Shown here in pieces: positions 44,431 through 53,001 of a stretch of DNA of 64,000 bases (positions within the stretch are counted from its first letter, which is position 1; the number at the start of each line of letters is the position of its first letter). Where the stretch lies: positions 2,046,001-2,110,000 of the forward strand of contig NZ_CP102830.1 in the NCBI RefSeq assembly GCF_024730785.1, given 5' to 3'. Source of the stretch: Pseudomonas sp. LS44 (GTDB taxonomy: Bacteria > Pseudomonadota > Gammaproteobacteria > Pseudomonadales > Pseudomonadaceae). Position numbers and translations under genes: made by a program. Under the pieces are notes generated by a model. It did not search any database, was not told the DNA's origin, and worked only from the letters and a program-made list of their open reading frames with translations.

Positions 44431-45579
44431 ATGAGCGATTCCTCCTCTGTTTTTCTGAGCGAACAAGAACTGCTGATTCGCGACTCGGCGCGCAAGGTCG
44501 CGCTCGAGGTGGTCGCGGCCACCGCGGCCGAGCGGGATCGCAGCGGTGCCTGGCCGCACGCCGAACTGGCGGCCGCCGCCGAGCTGGGTTTTCTCGGCAT
44601 GCTGATCCCCGAGGAGTACGGTGGCGCGGGCTTGAGCTTCGTCGAGTACTGCTTGGCCATCGAGGAGTTCGCCGCCGCCGATGCCGGCTTCGCCACGCTG
44701 ATCCACGTGCACAACTCCGCCGGCATGTCGATTGCCAAACTTGGTAGCGAGGCGCAGAAGCGCAAGTACCTGCCCGGCATCGCCGCCGGCACGCGGATTG
44801 GCGCCTTCCTGCTGAGCGAACCGCAAGCCGGCTCCGACACCGCGGCGTTCCGCACCAGCGCGCGTCGCGAGGGCGAGCACTACGTGCTCAACGGCAGCAA
44901 GCAGTTCATCTCCAACGGCAATGAGGCGGGCGTTGGCCTGGTCCTCGCGGTCACCGACAAGGCCGCCGGCAAGAAGGGCAGCAGCCTGTTCATCGTCGAT
45001 CCCAGCGAGCATCCCGGTTACATCGTCGCGCGCATCGAGGAGAAACTCGGCCAGCGTTCCGCGCATGTGGCGCAGATCCAGCTCGACGAATGCCGGGTGC
45101 CGGTGGACAACCTGCTCGGCGCCGAAGGGGCTGGGTATGGCGCCATCATGGGCTCGCTGTCCGAAGGGCGTGTGGCCATCGCCGCGGTGGCCACCGGTGT
45201 GGCGCGTGCCGCGCTGGACGCCGGGGTCGCCTACGCCAAGGAACGTGAGGCCTATGGCGCGCCGATCATCAACCTGCAGGGCGTGGCCTTCGACCTGGCC
45301 GACATGGCGATGAAGGTCGACGTGTCGCACCAGTACGTGGTGCACGCCGCGCGCTTGTGCGAAGCCGGTATCCCCTGTGCCAAGGAGGCCTCGATCGCCA
45401 AGCTGTTCGCCAGCGAGATGGCCGAGAAGGTCTGCTCCGACGCACTGCAGGTGCACGGCGGCTACGGCTACCTCCGCGACTTCCCGGTCGAGCGCTATTG
45501 CCGCGACGTGCGGGTGACCAAGATTTACGAGGGCACCAGCCACATCCAGAAACTGATCATCTCCCGCAGCCTGGGCTAG
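44431..45579 (+). CDS. Acyl-CoA dehydrogenase
   Basis: A 382-residue acyl-CoA dehydrogenase with all hallmarks: N-terminal helical domain, flavin strand motif GAFLLSEPQAGSDTAAF, RxxxxG-type FAD contact KEREAYGAPIINLQ, and the C-terminal catalytic Glu in KIYEGTSHIQKLIISR. It catalyses the first step of beta-oxidation, moving electrons to ETF. It is followed 100 bp later by a degenerate paralogue; the pair may form a heteromer. Confidence 0.94.
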   Translation: MSDSSSVFLSEQELLIRDSARKVALEVVAATAAERDRSGAWPHAELAAAAELGFLGMLIPEEYGGAGLSFVEYCLAIEEFAAADAGFATLIHVHNSAGMSIAKLGSEAQKRKYLPGIAAGTRIGAFLLSEPQAGSDTAAFRTSARREGEHYVLNGSKQFISNGNEAGVGLVLAVTDKAAGKKGSSLFIVDPSEHPGYIVARIEEKLGQRSAHVAQIQLDECRVPVDNLLGAEGAGYGAIMGSLSEGRVAIAAVATGVARAALDAGVAYAKEREAYGAPIINLQGVAFDLADMAMKVDVSHQYVVHAARLCEAGIPCAKEASIAKLFASEMAEKVCSDALQVHGGYGYLRDFPVERYCRDVRVTKIYEGTSHIQKLIISRSLG

Positions 45580-45682
45580 GACCTCGGCCGTCCCCGCGAA
45601 AGGCGAGGGGACGGCCGAGGTGGTGTTTCCTGACCTGCCGGGACCCGGATTGAACCGCGCCGCTGCAACGAGGAACTGGGCC

Positions 45683-46825
45683 ATGAATGTTGAAAGTCCA
45701 ACCGAAGATCAGCGGTTCATGATCGAGAGCTTTCGCCAGTTTCTCGCCTCGGAGGTCGAGCCGATCGTGCGCGGCTATCGGGACCGTCCGATTTCCAAGG
45801 AGCGGCTGCTCGACATCACCCAGGCGATCGCCGAGTTCGGCCTGCCCGGCGCCAGCGTGACCAAGGCGCTGGGTGGATTGGGCTTGTCGCTGGCGACCGA
45901 GGCGATGTTGTTCGAGGAGCTCAGCGTCATCTCCCTCGACATCGCTTGGTGCGTGATCACCAACCGCGCCGCGGCCATGGTTCTGGCCGAGCTACCGTCG
46001 ACCCAGGCGTACCTGCGCGACCGCTACCTCGCCGACCTTCTCGCGGGGCGGGTTTTCGCCGCCTTCTGCCTGGGAGATGCCGACTCGGCGAGCGCCCTGC
46101 TCACCATTGAGCAGGATGGCGACAGTGTGGTGCTCAGCGGCGAGGCAAGCGGGGGCGCCAATGGCCATTTCGCGGATTTTCTGATCGTTGCGGCTGACTC
46201 TGCGAAGGATGCGCGTGTGCACGTCATCGTCGACCGCAAGGATCACGGCTATCTGTCGCGCAAGCTCGACAGGGGCGCGCTCAGCGGGCCTCCCGCCGCG
46301 CAGATCACCTTCACCGGTGCGCGGGTGCTGGCGGTTAATTGCATCTGGGCGGGCGAGGCGGGCATGCGCAGCGCACGCCGGCTGCTGGCAAAAATGCATG
46401 CCGATATCGGTTTGCTCGCGGTCGGCCTGATGCGTGCGGCCCTCGATGCGTCCATCGCCCATGTGCGGCAGCTGCGCCCGGGCGGCCGGCTGCTGCCGGG
46501 ACATTCTCAGATGGCGGCCCGGCTCGCCGAGATGGCTACCGCGATCGACGCCGCCAGACTGATGTGTTTCCAGGCCATTTCCCTGATGGATGCCAACAGG
46601 CCGAGTGCCATGGCGGTGTCGATGGCGAAGTGGCTCGCCTGCGACTTGGCGGTGAAGGCCTGTCATGACGCGGCGCAGTTGCACGGCGGCGAGGGAGCGG
46701 GCCGGGGCAGCGAGATCGAGCGCCTGGCGCGCGAGGCGATGGCGCTGTCGATCTCCGCTGGCACCACCGATTGCCACAAACAGTGGATCGCCGACGCGGT
46801 CCTCATGACCGACGTGCAGGCTTGA
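45683..46825 (+). CDS. Acyl-CoA dehydrogenase-like subunit lacking the catalytic Glu
   Basis: A 380-residue protein with acyl-CoA dehydrogenase fold features (AFCLGDADSASALLTIEQDG in place of the flavin strand, CHDAAQLHGGEGAGRGSEIE near the end). The catalytic-base motif usually reading YEGTSxIQ is ISAGTTDCHKQ, so Glu is Ala, and the REAYG FAD-binding segment is RPGGR. In actinobacterial steroid degradation, alpha2beta2 acyl-CoA dehydrogenases have one such incomplete subunit, so a heteromer with the preceding gene product is plausible (inference). GAGGA precedes the ATG. Confidence 0.85.
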   Translation: MNVESPTEDQRFMIESFRQFLASEVEPIVRGYRDRPISKERLLDITQAIAEFGLPGASVTKALGGLGLSLATEAMLFEELSVISLDIAWCVITNRAAAMVLAELPSTQAYLRDRYLADLLAGRVFAAFCLGDADSASALLTIEQDGDSVVLSGEASGGANGHFADFLIVAADSAKDARVHVIVDRKDHGYLSRKLDRGALSGPPAAQITFTGARVLAVNCIWAGEAGMRSARRLLAKMHADIGLLAVGLMRAALDASIAHVRQLRPGGRLLPGHSQMAARLAEMATAIDAARLMCFQAISLMDANRPSAMAVSMAKWLACDLAVKACHDAAQLHGGEGAGRGSEIERLAREAMALSISAGTTDCHKQWIADAVLMTDVQA

Positions 46826-46876
46826 ATCCGCGCCGGCGCGGCGCACGTTCGAACAATTTCATATAGTAGGAAAAGT

Positions 46877-48841
46877 ATGCGAACCCAAGTAATTGCCCTA
46901 TTTGCCACGACCTCCCTATTGGCGGTCGGAGTCATGGCAGGCGAGGCCCCGCTGGGCAAGCCGGCGAGCCCGCAAACCATCGCGGCGAACCGCGCGGTGC
47001 TCGACCAGTTGCCGTTCGCCGATCGTGCCGATTACGACGCGGTGCGCCGCGGCCTGGTGGCGCCCTTTGCGGGCGAGATCAAGAACGCTGCCGGCAGGGT
47101 GGTGTGGAATACCCACCGCTACGACTTCCTGGCTCAGGACCAGGTACCGGACACCATCAACCCCAGCCTTTGGCGTCTGGCGCAGCTGAACGCCAATGCC
47201 GGCCTGTTCCAGGTGATGGAGCACATCTATCAGGTGCGCGGGCTGGACCTGGCGAACATGACGATCATCGAGGGCGACAACGGCCTGCTGATCATCGACC
47301 CGCTGACGTCCACCGAAACGGCACATGCCGCGCTGGAGCTGTACTACCAGCATCGGCCGCGCAAACCGGTGGTAGCGGTGGTCTACAGCCACAGCCATGC
47401 CGATCATTTCGGCGGGGTGCGCGGCGTTGTCGACGAGGCCGATGTGCGAGCGGGCAAGGTTAGGATCTTCGCCCCGGCCGGCTTCATGGAGCATGCGATC
47501 AGCGAGAACGTGCTGGCCGGCACGGCGATGTTCCGCCGCGCCCAGTATCAGAGCGGCAGCGCACTGAAGCCCGGCGAGCGCGGGCAGATCGACACGGGGA
47601 TCGGCAAGGGCGCGTCGGTCGGCGGCACGATCAGCCTGATTCCGCCTACCGATCTGATCGGCAAGCCCACCGAGACGCACGAGATCGCCGGCATTCAGGT
47701 CGAATTCCAGCTGACTCCGGGGACCGAGGCGCCGGCGGAGATGAACCTCTACCTGCCGCAGATGCGTGCGCTGTGCATGGCGGAAAACGCCACCCAGGTC
47801 ATGCATAACGTGCTCACCCCGCGCGGTGCCGAGGTGCGCGATGCCAAGGGCTGGGCGCGCTATCTGGATGACAGCTTGGTGCGCTATGGCGACAAGGCCG
47901 AGGTGCTGTTCGCCCAGCACAACTGGCCGACCTGGGACGGCGCGAACATCCGCACCTTGCTTGCCGACCAACGCGACATGTACGCCTACATCCACAACCA
48001 GACCTTGCATCTGCTCAATCAGGGCCTGACGCCCCTGGAGATCGCCGCGGCGACCCCCAAACTGCCCGGCGAACTCGACCGCAAATGGCATACGCGTGGC
48101 TACTACGGCACGCTGAGCTTCAACGTCCGTGCGGTGTACCAGCGCTACCTCGGTTTTTACGACGGCAATCCGGCCAACCTCGATCCGCTGCCGCCGGCGG
48201 AATCCGGCAAGCGTCTGGTCGAGGCGCTCGGTGGTGCCGACCAGATGCTCGAGCTGATCCGTGCGGCGATGGCCCGTGGCGACTATCGCTGGGCAGTGCA
48301 GCTGGGCAATCAACTGGTCTTCGCCGAGCCGCAGAACCAGGCGGCCCGCGAAATCCAGGCCGATGCGCTGGAGCAGCTCGGCTACCGCAGCGAGGCGGCC
48401 ACCTGGCGCAACATGTATCTGCTCGGCGCGCAGGAGCTGCGCGAGGGGGCACAGGACAATGTGCCGCGCGCCACCGAGGATCTGGTGCGTGCCGCGACCC
48501 CGGCGATGTTCTTCGACTTGCTGGCCGTGCGCCTCGATGCGGAAAAGGCGCAGGGCCACGACATGACCCTCAACTGGCGCTTCGACGACCTCAAGCAGGA
48601 CTTCGCGCTGACCCTGAGCAACGGCGTGCTGACCTATCGCGAGAACAGCCAGCATGCCCAGCCCGACGCCGCGGTCAGCCTCAGCAAGGCCACCCTGGAT
48701 CGCATCAGCCTGCGCCAGACCGACTTCGCCACGGCCATCCAGAACGGCGAGGTGAAGCTCGACGGTCAGGCTGGTCAGTTCAAGGCGTTGCTCGGCATGC
48801 TGGGCAGCTTCACGCCGAACTTCAACATCGTCACACCCTGA
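46877..48841 (+). CDS. sdsA: Alkylsulfatase, SdsA1 type (metallo-beta-lactamase fold)
   Basis: A 654-residue exported type III sulfatase. After the signal peptide an MBL domain carries the zinc site VVYSHSHADHFGGVRG, followed by the QVMHNVLTPRG and LFAQHNWPTWDG segments with further metal and substrate contacts. A helical dimerisation domain and a C-terminal SCP-2-like domain (from about residue 530) complete the SdsA1 architecture. These Zn enzymes hydrolyse primary alkyl sulfates such as SDS, or secondary ones with inversion (Pisa1). It lies last but one in the operon, 6 bp before a tetR gene. A relic of a related gene is at about 49.6-49.8 kb. Confidence 0.93.
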   Translation: MRTQVIALFATTSLLAVGVMAGEAPLGKPASPQTIAANRAVLDQLPFADRADYDAVRRGLVAPFAGEIKNAAGRVVWNTHRYDFLAQDQVPDTINPSLWRLAQLNANAGLFQVMEHIYQVRGLDLANMTIIEGDNGLLIIDPLTSTETAHAALELYYQHRPRKPVVAVVYSHSHADHFGGVRGVVDEADVRAGKVRIFAPAGFMEHAISENVLAGTAMFRRAQYQSGSALKPGERGQIDTGIGKGASVGGTISLIPPTDLIGKPTETHEIAGIQVEFQLTPGTEAPAEMNLYLPQMRALCMAENATQVMHNVLTPRGAEVRDAKGWARYLDDSLVRYGDKAEVLFAQHNWPTWDGANIRTLLADQRDMYAYIHNQTLHLLNQGLTPLEIAAATPKLPGELDRKWHTRGYYGTLSFNVRAVYQRYLGFYDGNPANLDPLPPAESGKRLVEALGGADQMLELIRAAMARGDYRWAVQLGNQLVFAEPQNQAAREIQADALEQLGYRSEAATWRNMYLLGAQELREGAQDNVPRATEDLVRAATPAMFFDLLAVRLDAEKAQGHDMTLNWRFDDLKQDFALTLSNGVLTYRENSQHAQPDAAVSLSKATLDRISLRQTDFATAIQNGEVKLDGQAGQFKALLGMLGSFTPNFNIVTP

Positions 48842-48846
48842 CGACC

Positions 48847-49569
48847 ATGTTGAACCGCACTCTGCAAACCGAAGCCGCCGCGCTCAAGGACACCCGTTCC
48901 CAGGCCGGCGGCGAGGTGCTGCTGGTCGAGCTCACCGCCCGGCAGCGCAAGCTGCCGCGCCAGGCACGCTCGATCGCCCTGGTCGAGGCGCTGAAAAAAG
49001 CCGGCCGCGACATCCTCGAGCAGGAAGGTCGCAGCGGCTTGTCGGTGTATCGCCTGGCGGATTACTCGGGGGTCGCTATCAGCTCGATCTACGAGTACTT
49101 CCCGACCATCGAAGCGCTGGTCGGGGCGATCTTCGACGACTACCGCGAAGAAGCACGCCAGGAGGTGATCGCCAGTCTGGCCAATCTCCCAGCCACCGCC
49201 GCGCTGTTCGATGGCATCGAGATGGTCTTGGGCACCGGCCTTGCGGCCTTGCACCGCTGGATGCAGATCGACTCGGAGCTGAGCATCAAGGCGGCCTACC
49301 ACGCCGAGCTGGTGCGCCTCGACCTGGTCAAGGCGGAGCGCTTTTGGTCGTCAATGGTCATCCCGGGGCTGGTCGAACGCTTTTCCAGCGAGGTGCTGGT
49401 GCGCGACCGCGAGAAGGCCGGCTTCCTCGCCTATCAGGCGGTGGTCGCCTTGCCGCGCGCGCTGCTCCTCGAACGGCCGCAATACCTGGTGGCGCCGGAC
49501 ACCGTTCGCCTGCTGGCGCGGATGATTCATGCGCTGCTGACCACCCCGGATGTGGAAACGCGCCGTTGA
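48847..49569 (+). CDS. TetR-family transcriptional regulator
   Basis: A 240-residue regulator. The helix-turn-helix is at about residues 45-90 (GRDILEQEGRSGLSVYRLAD, then YSGVAISSIYEYFPTIEALV). The C-terminal ligand domain ends RALLLERPQYLVAPDTVRLL. It starts 6 bp after the alkylsulfatase stop, so it likely autoregulates the catabolic operon in response to a hydrophobic ligand (inference). The last 43 codons have a near-identical second copy at 54341-54469. Confidence 0.9.
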   Translation: MLNRTLQTEAAALKDTRSQAGGEVLLVELTARQRKLPRQARSIALVEALKKAGRDILEQEGRSGLSVYRLADYSGVAISSIYEYFPTIEALVGAIFDDYREEARQEVIASLANLPATAALFDGIEMVLGTGLAALHRWMQIDSELSIKAAYHAELVRLDLVKAERFWSSMVIPGLVERFSSEVLVRDREKAGFLAYQAVVALPRALLLERPQYLVAPDTVRLLARMIHALLTTPDVETRR

Positions 49570-49571
49570 TG

Positions 49572-49800
49572 GTCATGTTCGCCAGCTCCAGCCCGCGGAC
49601 CTGCCGACCCTTTCGGTGACCTGGAACGGCCCAGCATAGGTATTCCGCTGGGCCATGCGCCGGAGACCAGGGTCGAGCGAATTCGGCATTTTGTCCGAGC
49701 TCTGGAATTTCTATGGCCAGCGCCGGCTTTGCCGCGCTCGCGCGGCGGCCAGTGTCGCACTGCCGCAAAGCAATGTGACGCCGACCGCCAGAACACGGCG
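49572..49800 (-). pseudogene. Relic of an alkylsulfatase (sdsA-like) gene
   Basis: Read on the minus strand, the segment starts with a signal-peptide-like RRVLAVGVTLLCGSATLAAA, has a stop, then MPNSLDPGLRRMAQRNTYAG continuing PFQVTERV. This aligns with VPDTINPSLWRLAQLNANAG and LFQVMEHI of the intact alkylsulfatase at 46.9 kb. After a frameshift QVRGLELANMTI follows, matching QVRGLDLANMTI. At DNA level the last 30 bases differ by few positions. An internal deletion of about 60 codons and loss of the whole 3' end make it non-functional. It lies downstream of the GMC oxidoreductase on the same strand, abutting the tetR stop. Confidence 0.75.
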
Positions 49801-49816
49801 GGGTTGGCCGCTGCGC

Positions 49817-51451
49817 TTATTGCTGTTGTTCCTGCAGCAGCAGGTCACAGGCCTTCTCGCCGATCATCATCGCCGGCGCATTGGTATTGCCGCCGATCAG
49901 CTTCGGCATGATGGAGACGTCGACCACTCGCAGCCCATCAATGCCGCGCACGCGCAATTGCGGATCGACGACAGACTCACGGTCCGCACCCATGCGGCAG
50001 GTCCCTACCGGATGGAAGGCGGTTTCGGTTCGCTCGCGGATCATCTGCTTCACCGCCTCGTCGTCGCTGCCGTCGAATTTCAGGTGCGCGTGGAAATGCG
50101 CCTTTCCGCCGAGCGACGCCAACTGCGGCTGGTCAAGAATGCGCTTGACCAGATGCACGCCGGTCAACATGGCCTCGAGGTCACGCGGGTCGCCCAGCAG
50201 ATTTGGATTGATCAGCGGGGCCTCCCGTGCATCGGCGGAGGCCAGTCGCAGTTCGCCGCGGCTGTGCGGACGCAGCACGCAGACGTGGCCATTGTAGCCA
50301 TGGGTGCCGAGCTTCTGTAGATCGCCGAAGGAAGTGCCGAAGTGCAACTGCAGATCCGGGTCGGGGAGTTCCGCGCGGCTTTTCAGGAAGGCGCCGGTCT
50401 CGACGATGTTCGAGGCGAACATGCCGTAGCGATCGCGCCGATAGCGTTGCCATTCACCGAGCATGCGCAGCCCACCGGGAACCGAGGCTGCGTAAAGATC
50501 GGTGCTGAATAGCCGCATGTGCAGCCTGGCGTCCGGATGCTCCTGCAGGTTCTGGCCGACCTCCGGCAGATCCTGCACCAGCTCGATACCGTGCTCCGCC
50601 AGATGCTCCGCCGGTCCCACCCCCGAGACCATCAGCAGCTGCGGCGAGCCGTACGAGCCGGCGCTGAGGATCACCTCCCGGCGAGCGCGCAGCACCTGGC
50701 GCTGGCCGTTGTGCATATGCTCCACGCCCACCGCCCGCTTGCCCTCAAAGAGGATGCGCAGCACCTGGCTGTCGGTCAGCACCTGCAGATTGCTGCGCCC
50801 GCCGTTCAAAGGCATAGCGCCGCCGTGCAGGTAAGCCCGCGCGGCGTTCCACCGCTCGCCATTCAGTTGGGTACGCTGATAAAAGCCCACGCCTTCCTGG
50901 GTGCTACCGTTGAAGTCGTCGTTGTACGGATAGCCGGCGGCCAGGGTGGCCTCAATGAAACGGCGATCAAAAGGGTTGGTGCTGCGCGTATCGGCAACCT
51001 TCAATGGCCCAACACCGCCGTGCAACTGAGTTTCGGCGTGGCCCGCGAGGCGGATGTTGGCCTCTGAGCGTTTGAAGTAGGGCAAGACGTCCTGCCAACT
51101 CCAGCCCGCGCAACCCAGTTCGGCCCAGTGATCGTAGTCGCTGGGCACGCCGCGGATATAGACCATGGCGTTGATCGACGAGCTGCCGCCCAGGCCACGG
51201 CCACGCGGCTGGAAAATCTGCCGGCCGTTGAGTCCAGGCTGCGGCTCAGTCTGGTAACCGTAGTTGAAGGGACCGGCCTTGGGCACGGTGGCGGCGAAGC
51301 CGATGGGGAGGGTGATCACGCGCTTCTGGTCGTGGCCACCGGCCTCCAGCAGCGCGATGCTGCCGGGCTGGGCGTCAGCCAGGCGACCGGCGAGGGCGCA
51401 GCCGGCCGAGCCGGCGCCGATAATGATGTAGTCGTAGGTAGTCATAGTCAT
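49817..51451 (-). CDS. GMC-family alcohol dehydrogenase, AlkJ/choline-dehydrogenase-like
   Basis: A 544-residue FAD enzyme of the glucose-methanol-choline family. FAD motif DYIIIGAGSAGCALAGRL starts near residue 6. GRGLGGSSSINAMVYIRG is GMC signature 1, ILSAGSYGSPQLLMVSG signature 2, and the catalytic His is in AFHPVGTCRMG followed by GNTNAPAMMIGEKA. The closest functional analogue is AlkJ, a membrane-associated quinone-linked oxidase of medium-chain alcohols. It is followed on the same strand by a sulfatase relic and preceded by an aldehyde dehydrogenase gene, suggesting alcohol to aldehyde to acid in one transcript. Two close ATGs exist (51451 and 51445). Confidence 0.92.
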   Translation of the reverse strand: MTMTTYDYIIIGAGSAGCALAGRLADAQPGSIALLEAGGHDQKRVITLPIGFAATVPKAGPFNYGYQTEPQPGLNGRQIFQPRGRGLGGSSSINAMVYIRGVPSDYDHWAELGCAGWSWQDVLPYFKRSEANIRLAGHAETQLHGGVGPLKVADTRSTNPFDRRFIEATLAAGYPYNDDFNGSTQEGVGFYQRTQLNGERWNAARAYLHGGAMPLNGGRSNLQVLTDSQVLRILFEGKRAVGVEHMHNGQRQVLRARREVILSAGSYGSPQLLMVSGVGPAEHLAEHGIELVQDLPEVGQNLQEHPDARLHMRLFSTDLYAASVPGGLRMLGEWQRYRRDRYGMFASNIVETGAFLKSRAELPDPDLQLHFGTSFGDLQKLGTHGYNGHVCVLRPHSRGELRLASADAREAPLINPNLLGDPRDLEAMLTGVHLVKRILDQPQLASLGGKAHFHAHLKFDGSDDEAVKQMIRERTETAFHPVGTCRMGADRESVVDPQLRVRGIDGLRVVDVSIMPKLIGGNTNAPAMMIGEKACDLLLQEQQQ

Positions 51452-51532
51452 CGAGAGTTCCGAATTATCGTTGCGAGGCGTCCGCGCATTCCCCAACCGG
51501 CACGGCGGGTCGGGGCAATGCCGCAGCCAGCT

Positions 51533-52870
51533 TCAGGCGCGAAAGACTGCTTTGCCGTGGCTGAAGCGGCGGAAGCCGTCGAAGCCGCGATAGGCGCCCA
51601 TGCCGCTGGCGCCAACCCCGCCGAAGGGCAGGCTCTCCAGGCCGGCGTGCTTGGCGATGCCGTTGATCGTCACGCCACCGGAGCAGGTGCGCGCCAGCAC
51701 CTGTTGTTCCTCGATGGCGTCGAGGCCGAAGTAGTACAGGGCCAGCGGCCGCGGACGGGCATTGACGTAGGCGAGCACCTCGTCCAGTTCGCGATAGGTC
51801 TTGATCGGCAGCAGCGGACCGAAGATCTCGTTCTGCATCACCTGCAGCTCGTCGCCAGGGTTGATGAGCAGGGTCGGAATCATCTTGTGGAACGCCTGGC
51901 CGGTGAGGTTCTCCCCGGCCGGATTCAGCTCGATCAACTCGACCCCGGCGGCGCGGGCTTCGTCGAGATAGCCGTGCAGGCGTTCAAAGTGCCGACGGTT
52001 GATGATCGAGGTGACTTCCGGATTGTCGCGCAGGCTGGGGTAGTGCGCGGCGATCGCCGCCTGAGTGGCGGCGACAAAGGACGCCAGCAATTCCTCTGGG
52101 ACGAAAACATAGTCAGGGGCGACGCAGATCTGTCCAGAATTGTTCATCTTGCTCATCGTCACGGCGGCCGCCGCTGAGGCCACGTCGGCCGAGCGCGAGA
52201 TGATCACCGGCGATTTCCCGCCTAGTTCCAGTGTGACCGGCACCAGATGTTCCGCCGCCGCGCGCATCACCTCGCGGCCAATGCTGGCGGCCCCGGTAAA
52301 CAGCAAGTGATCGAAAGGCTGACTGCAGAAGGCGCTGGCGACATCGGCGCCGCCGGTGATTACCGCCACTTCGTCCTGGGCGTACACCGAGCCCAACAGG
52401 GCGGCGAGGAGCGCGCTGGTCCGCGGGGTGGCTTCGGAAGGCTTGAGCATTACTCGGTTGCCTGCTGCCAGCGCACCGGCCAGGCCATTGAATAGCAGGT
52501 TCACCGGGCCGTTCCAGGGCGTCATCACACCGACCACACCCAGTGGTTGGTATTGCACCCACGCTTCGCCTTGCGCGCTTTCCCGTGCTTCGGGCTGCAT
52601 CCAGCGTTCGAGGTTTGCCTGGGTCTGACGGATAGTGGCCAGCGGGGCCTGGATTTCCAGACCACGAGAAAAAGTCGGACTGCGCACGCCGAAATCGGCG
52701 TTCAGCGCCTCAATCAGCTCGTCGCCATGGGTGAGCAAGAGCACGGCAGCGCGTTCGAGCAGCTCAATGCGCGCCTCGGCACTGGCGAGTGGGGCGGCAA
52801 GAAAAGCCGCACGCTGAAGCCGCAGTGTTTCGCGGATGGAGGTAGCGTCGAAGGATTGTGATGAGTTCAT
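51533..52870 (-). CDS. Aldehyde dehydrogenase, coniferyl-aldehyde-dehydrogenase-like
   Basis: A 445-residue class 3-like aldehyde dehydrogenase. The cofactor region VVGVMTPWNGPVNLLFNGLA, the FTGAASIGREVM segment, the catalytic Glu in TLELGGKSPV and the catalytic Cys in NNSGQICVAPDYVFVP are present, with C-terminal GGVTINGIAKHAGLESLPFG. Its short length and features place it with coniferyl/fatty-aldehyde dehydrogenases. It lies 81 bp upstream of the GMC gene on the same strand and diverges from a LysR gene. Likely role: oxidising the aldehyde product of the GMC enzyme. Confidence 0.9.
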   Translation of the reverse strand: MNSSQSFDATSIRETLRLQRAAFLAAPLASAEARIELLERAAVLLLTHGDELIEALNADFGVRSPTFSRGLEIQAPLATIRQTQANLERWMQPEARESAQGEAWVQYQPLGVVGVMTPWNGPVNLLFNGLAGALAAGNRVMLKPSEATPRTSALLAALLGSVYAQDEVAVITGGADVASAFCSQPFDHLLFTGAASIGREVMRAAAEHLVPVTLELGGKSPVIISRSADVASAAAAVTMSKMNNSGQICVAPDYVFVPEELLASFVAATQAAIAAHYPSLRDNPEVTSIINRRHFERLHGYLDEARAAGVELIELNPAGENLTGQAFHKMIPTLLINPGDELQVMQNEIFGPLLPIKTYRELDEVLAYVNARPRPLALYYFGLDAIEEQQVLARTCSGGVTINGIAKHAGLESLPFGGVGASGMGAYRGFDGFRRFSHGKAVFRA

Positions 52871-53001
52871 GGGTAACGTCTCGTCTTGAAATTTTTGTGG
52901 CGACGTAACGACCGTAAAGGACGCATCTAGCAGGCTAAAGTAGCGCGACATATACTTCTATTGCATAAAATGAATGCCATTCTTGCAGCGGACTCATACC
53001 A

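Noticed and set aside
46916..48655. A 579-residue minus-strand frame across the alkylsulfatase gene
   Set aside because: It is antisense to a protein with a complete zinc site, and its composition is typical of GC-rich shadow frames.
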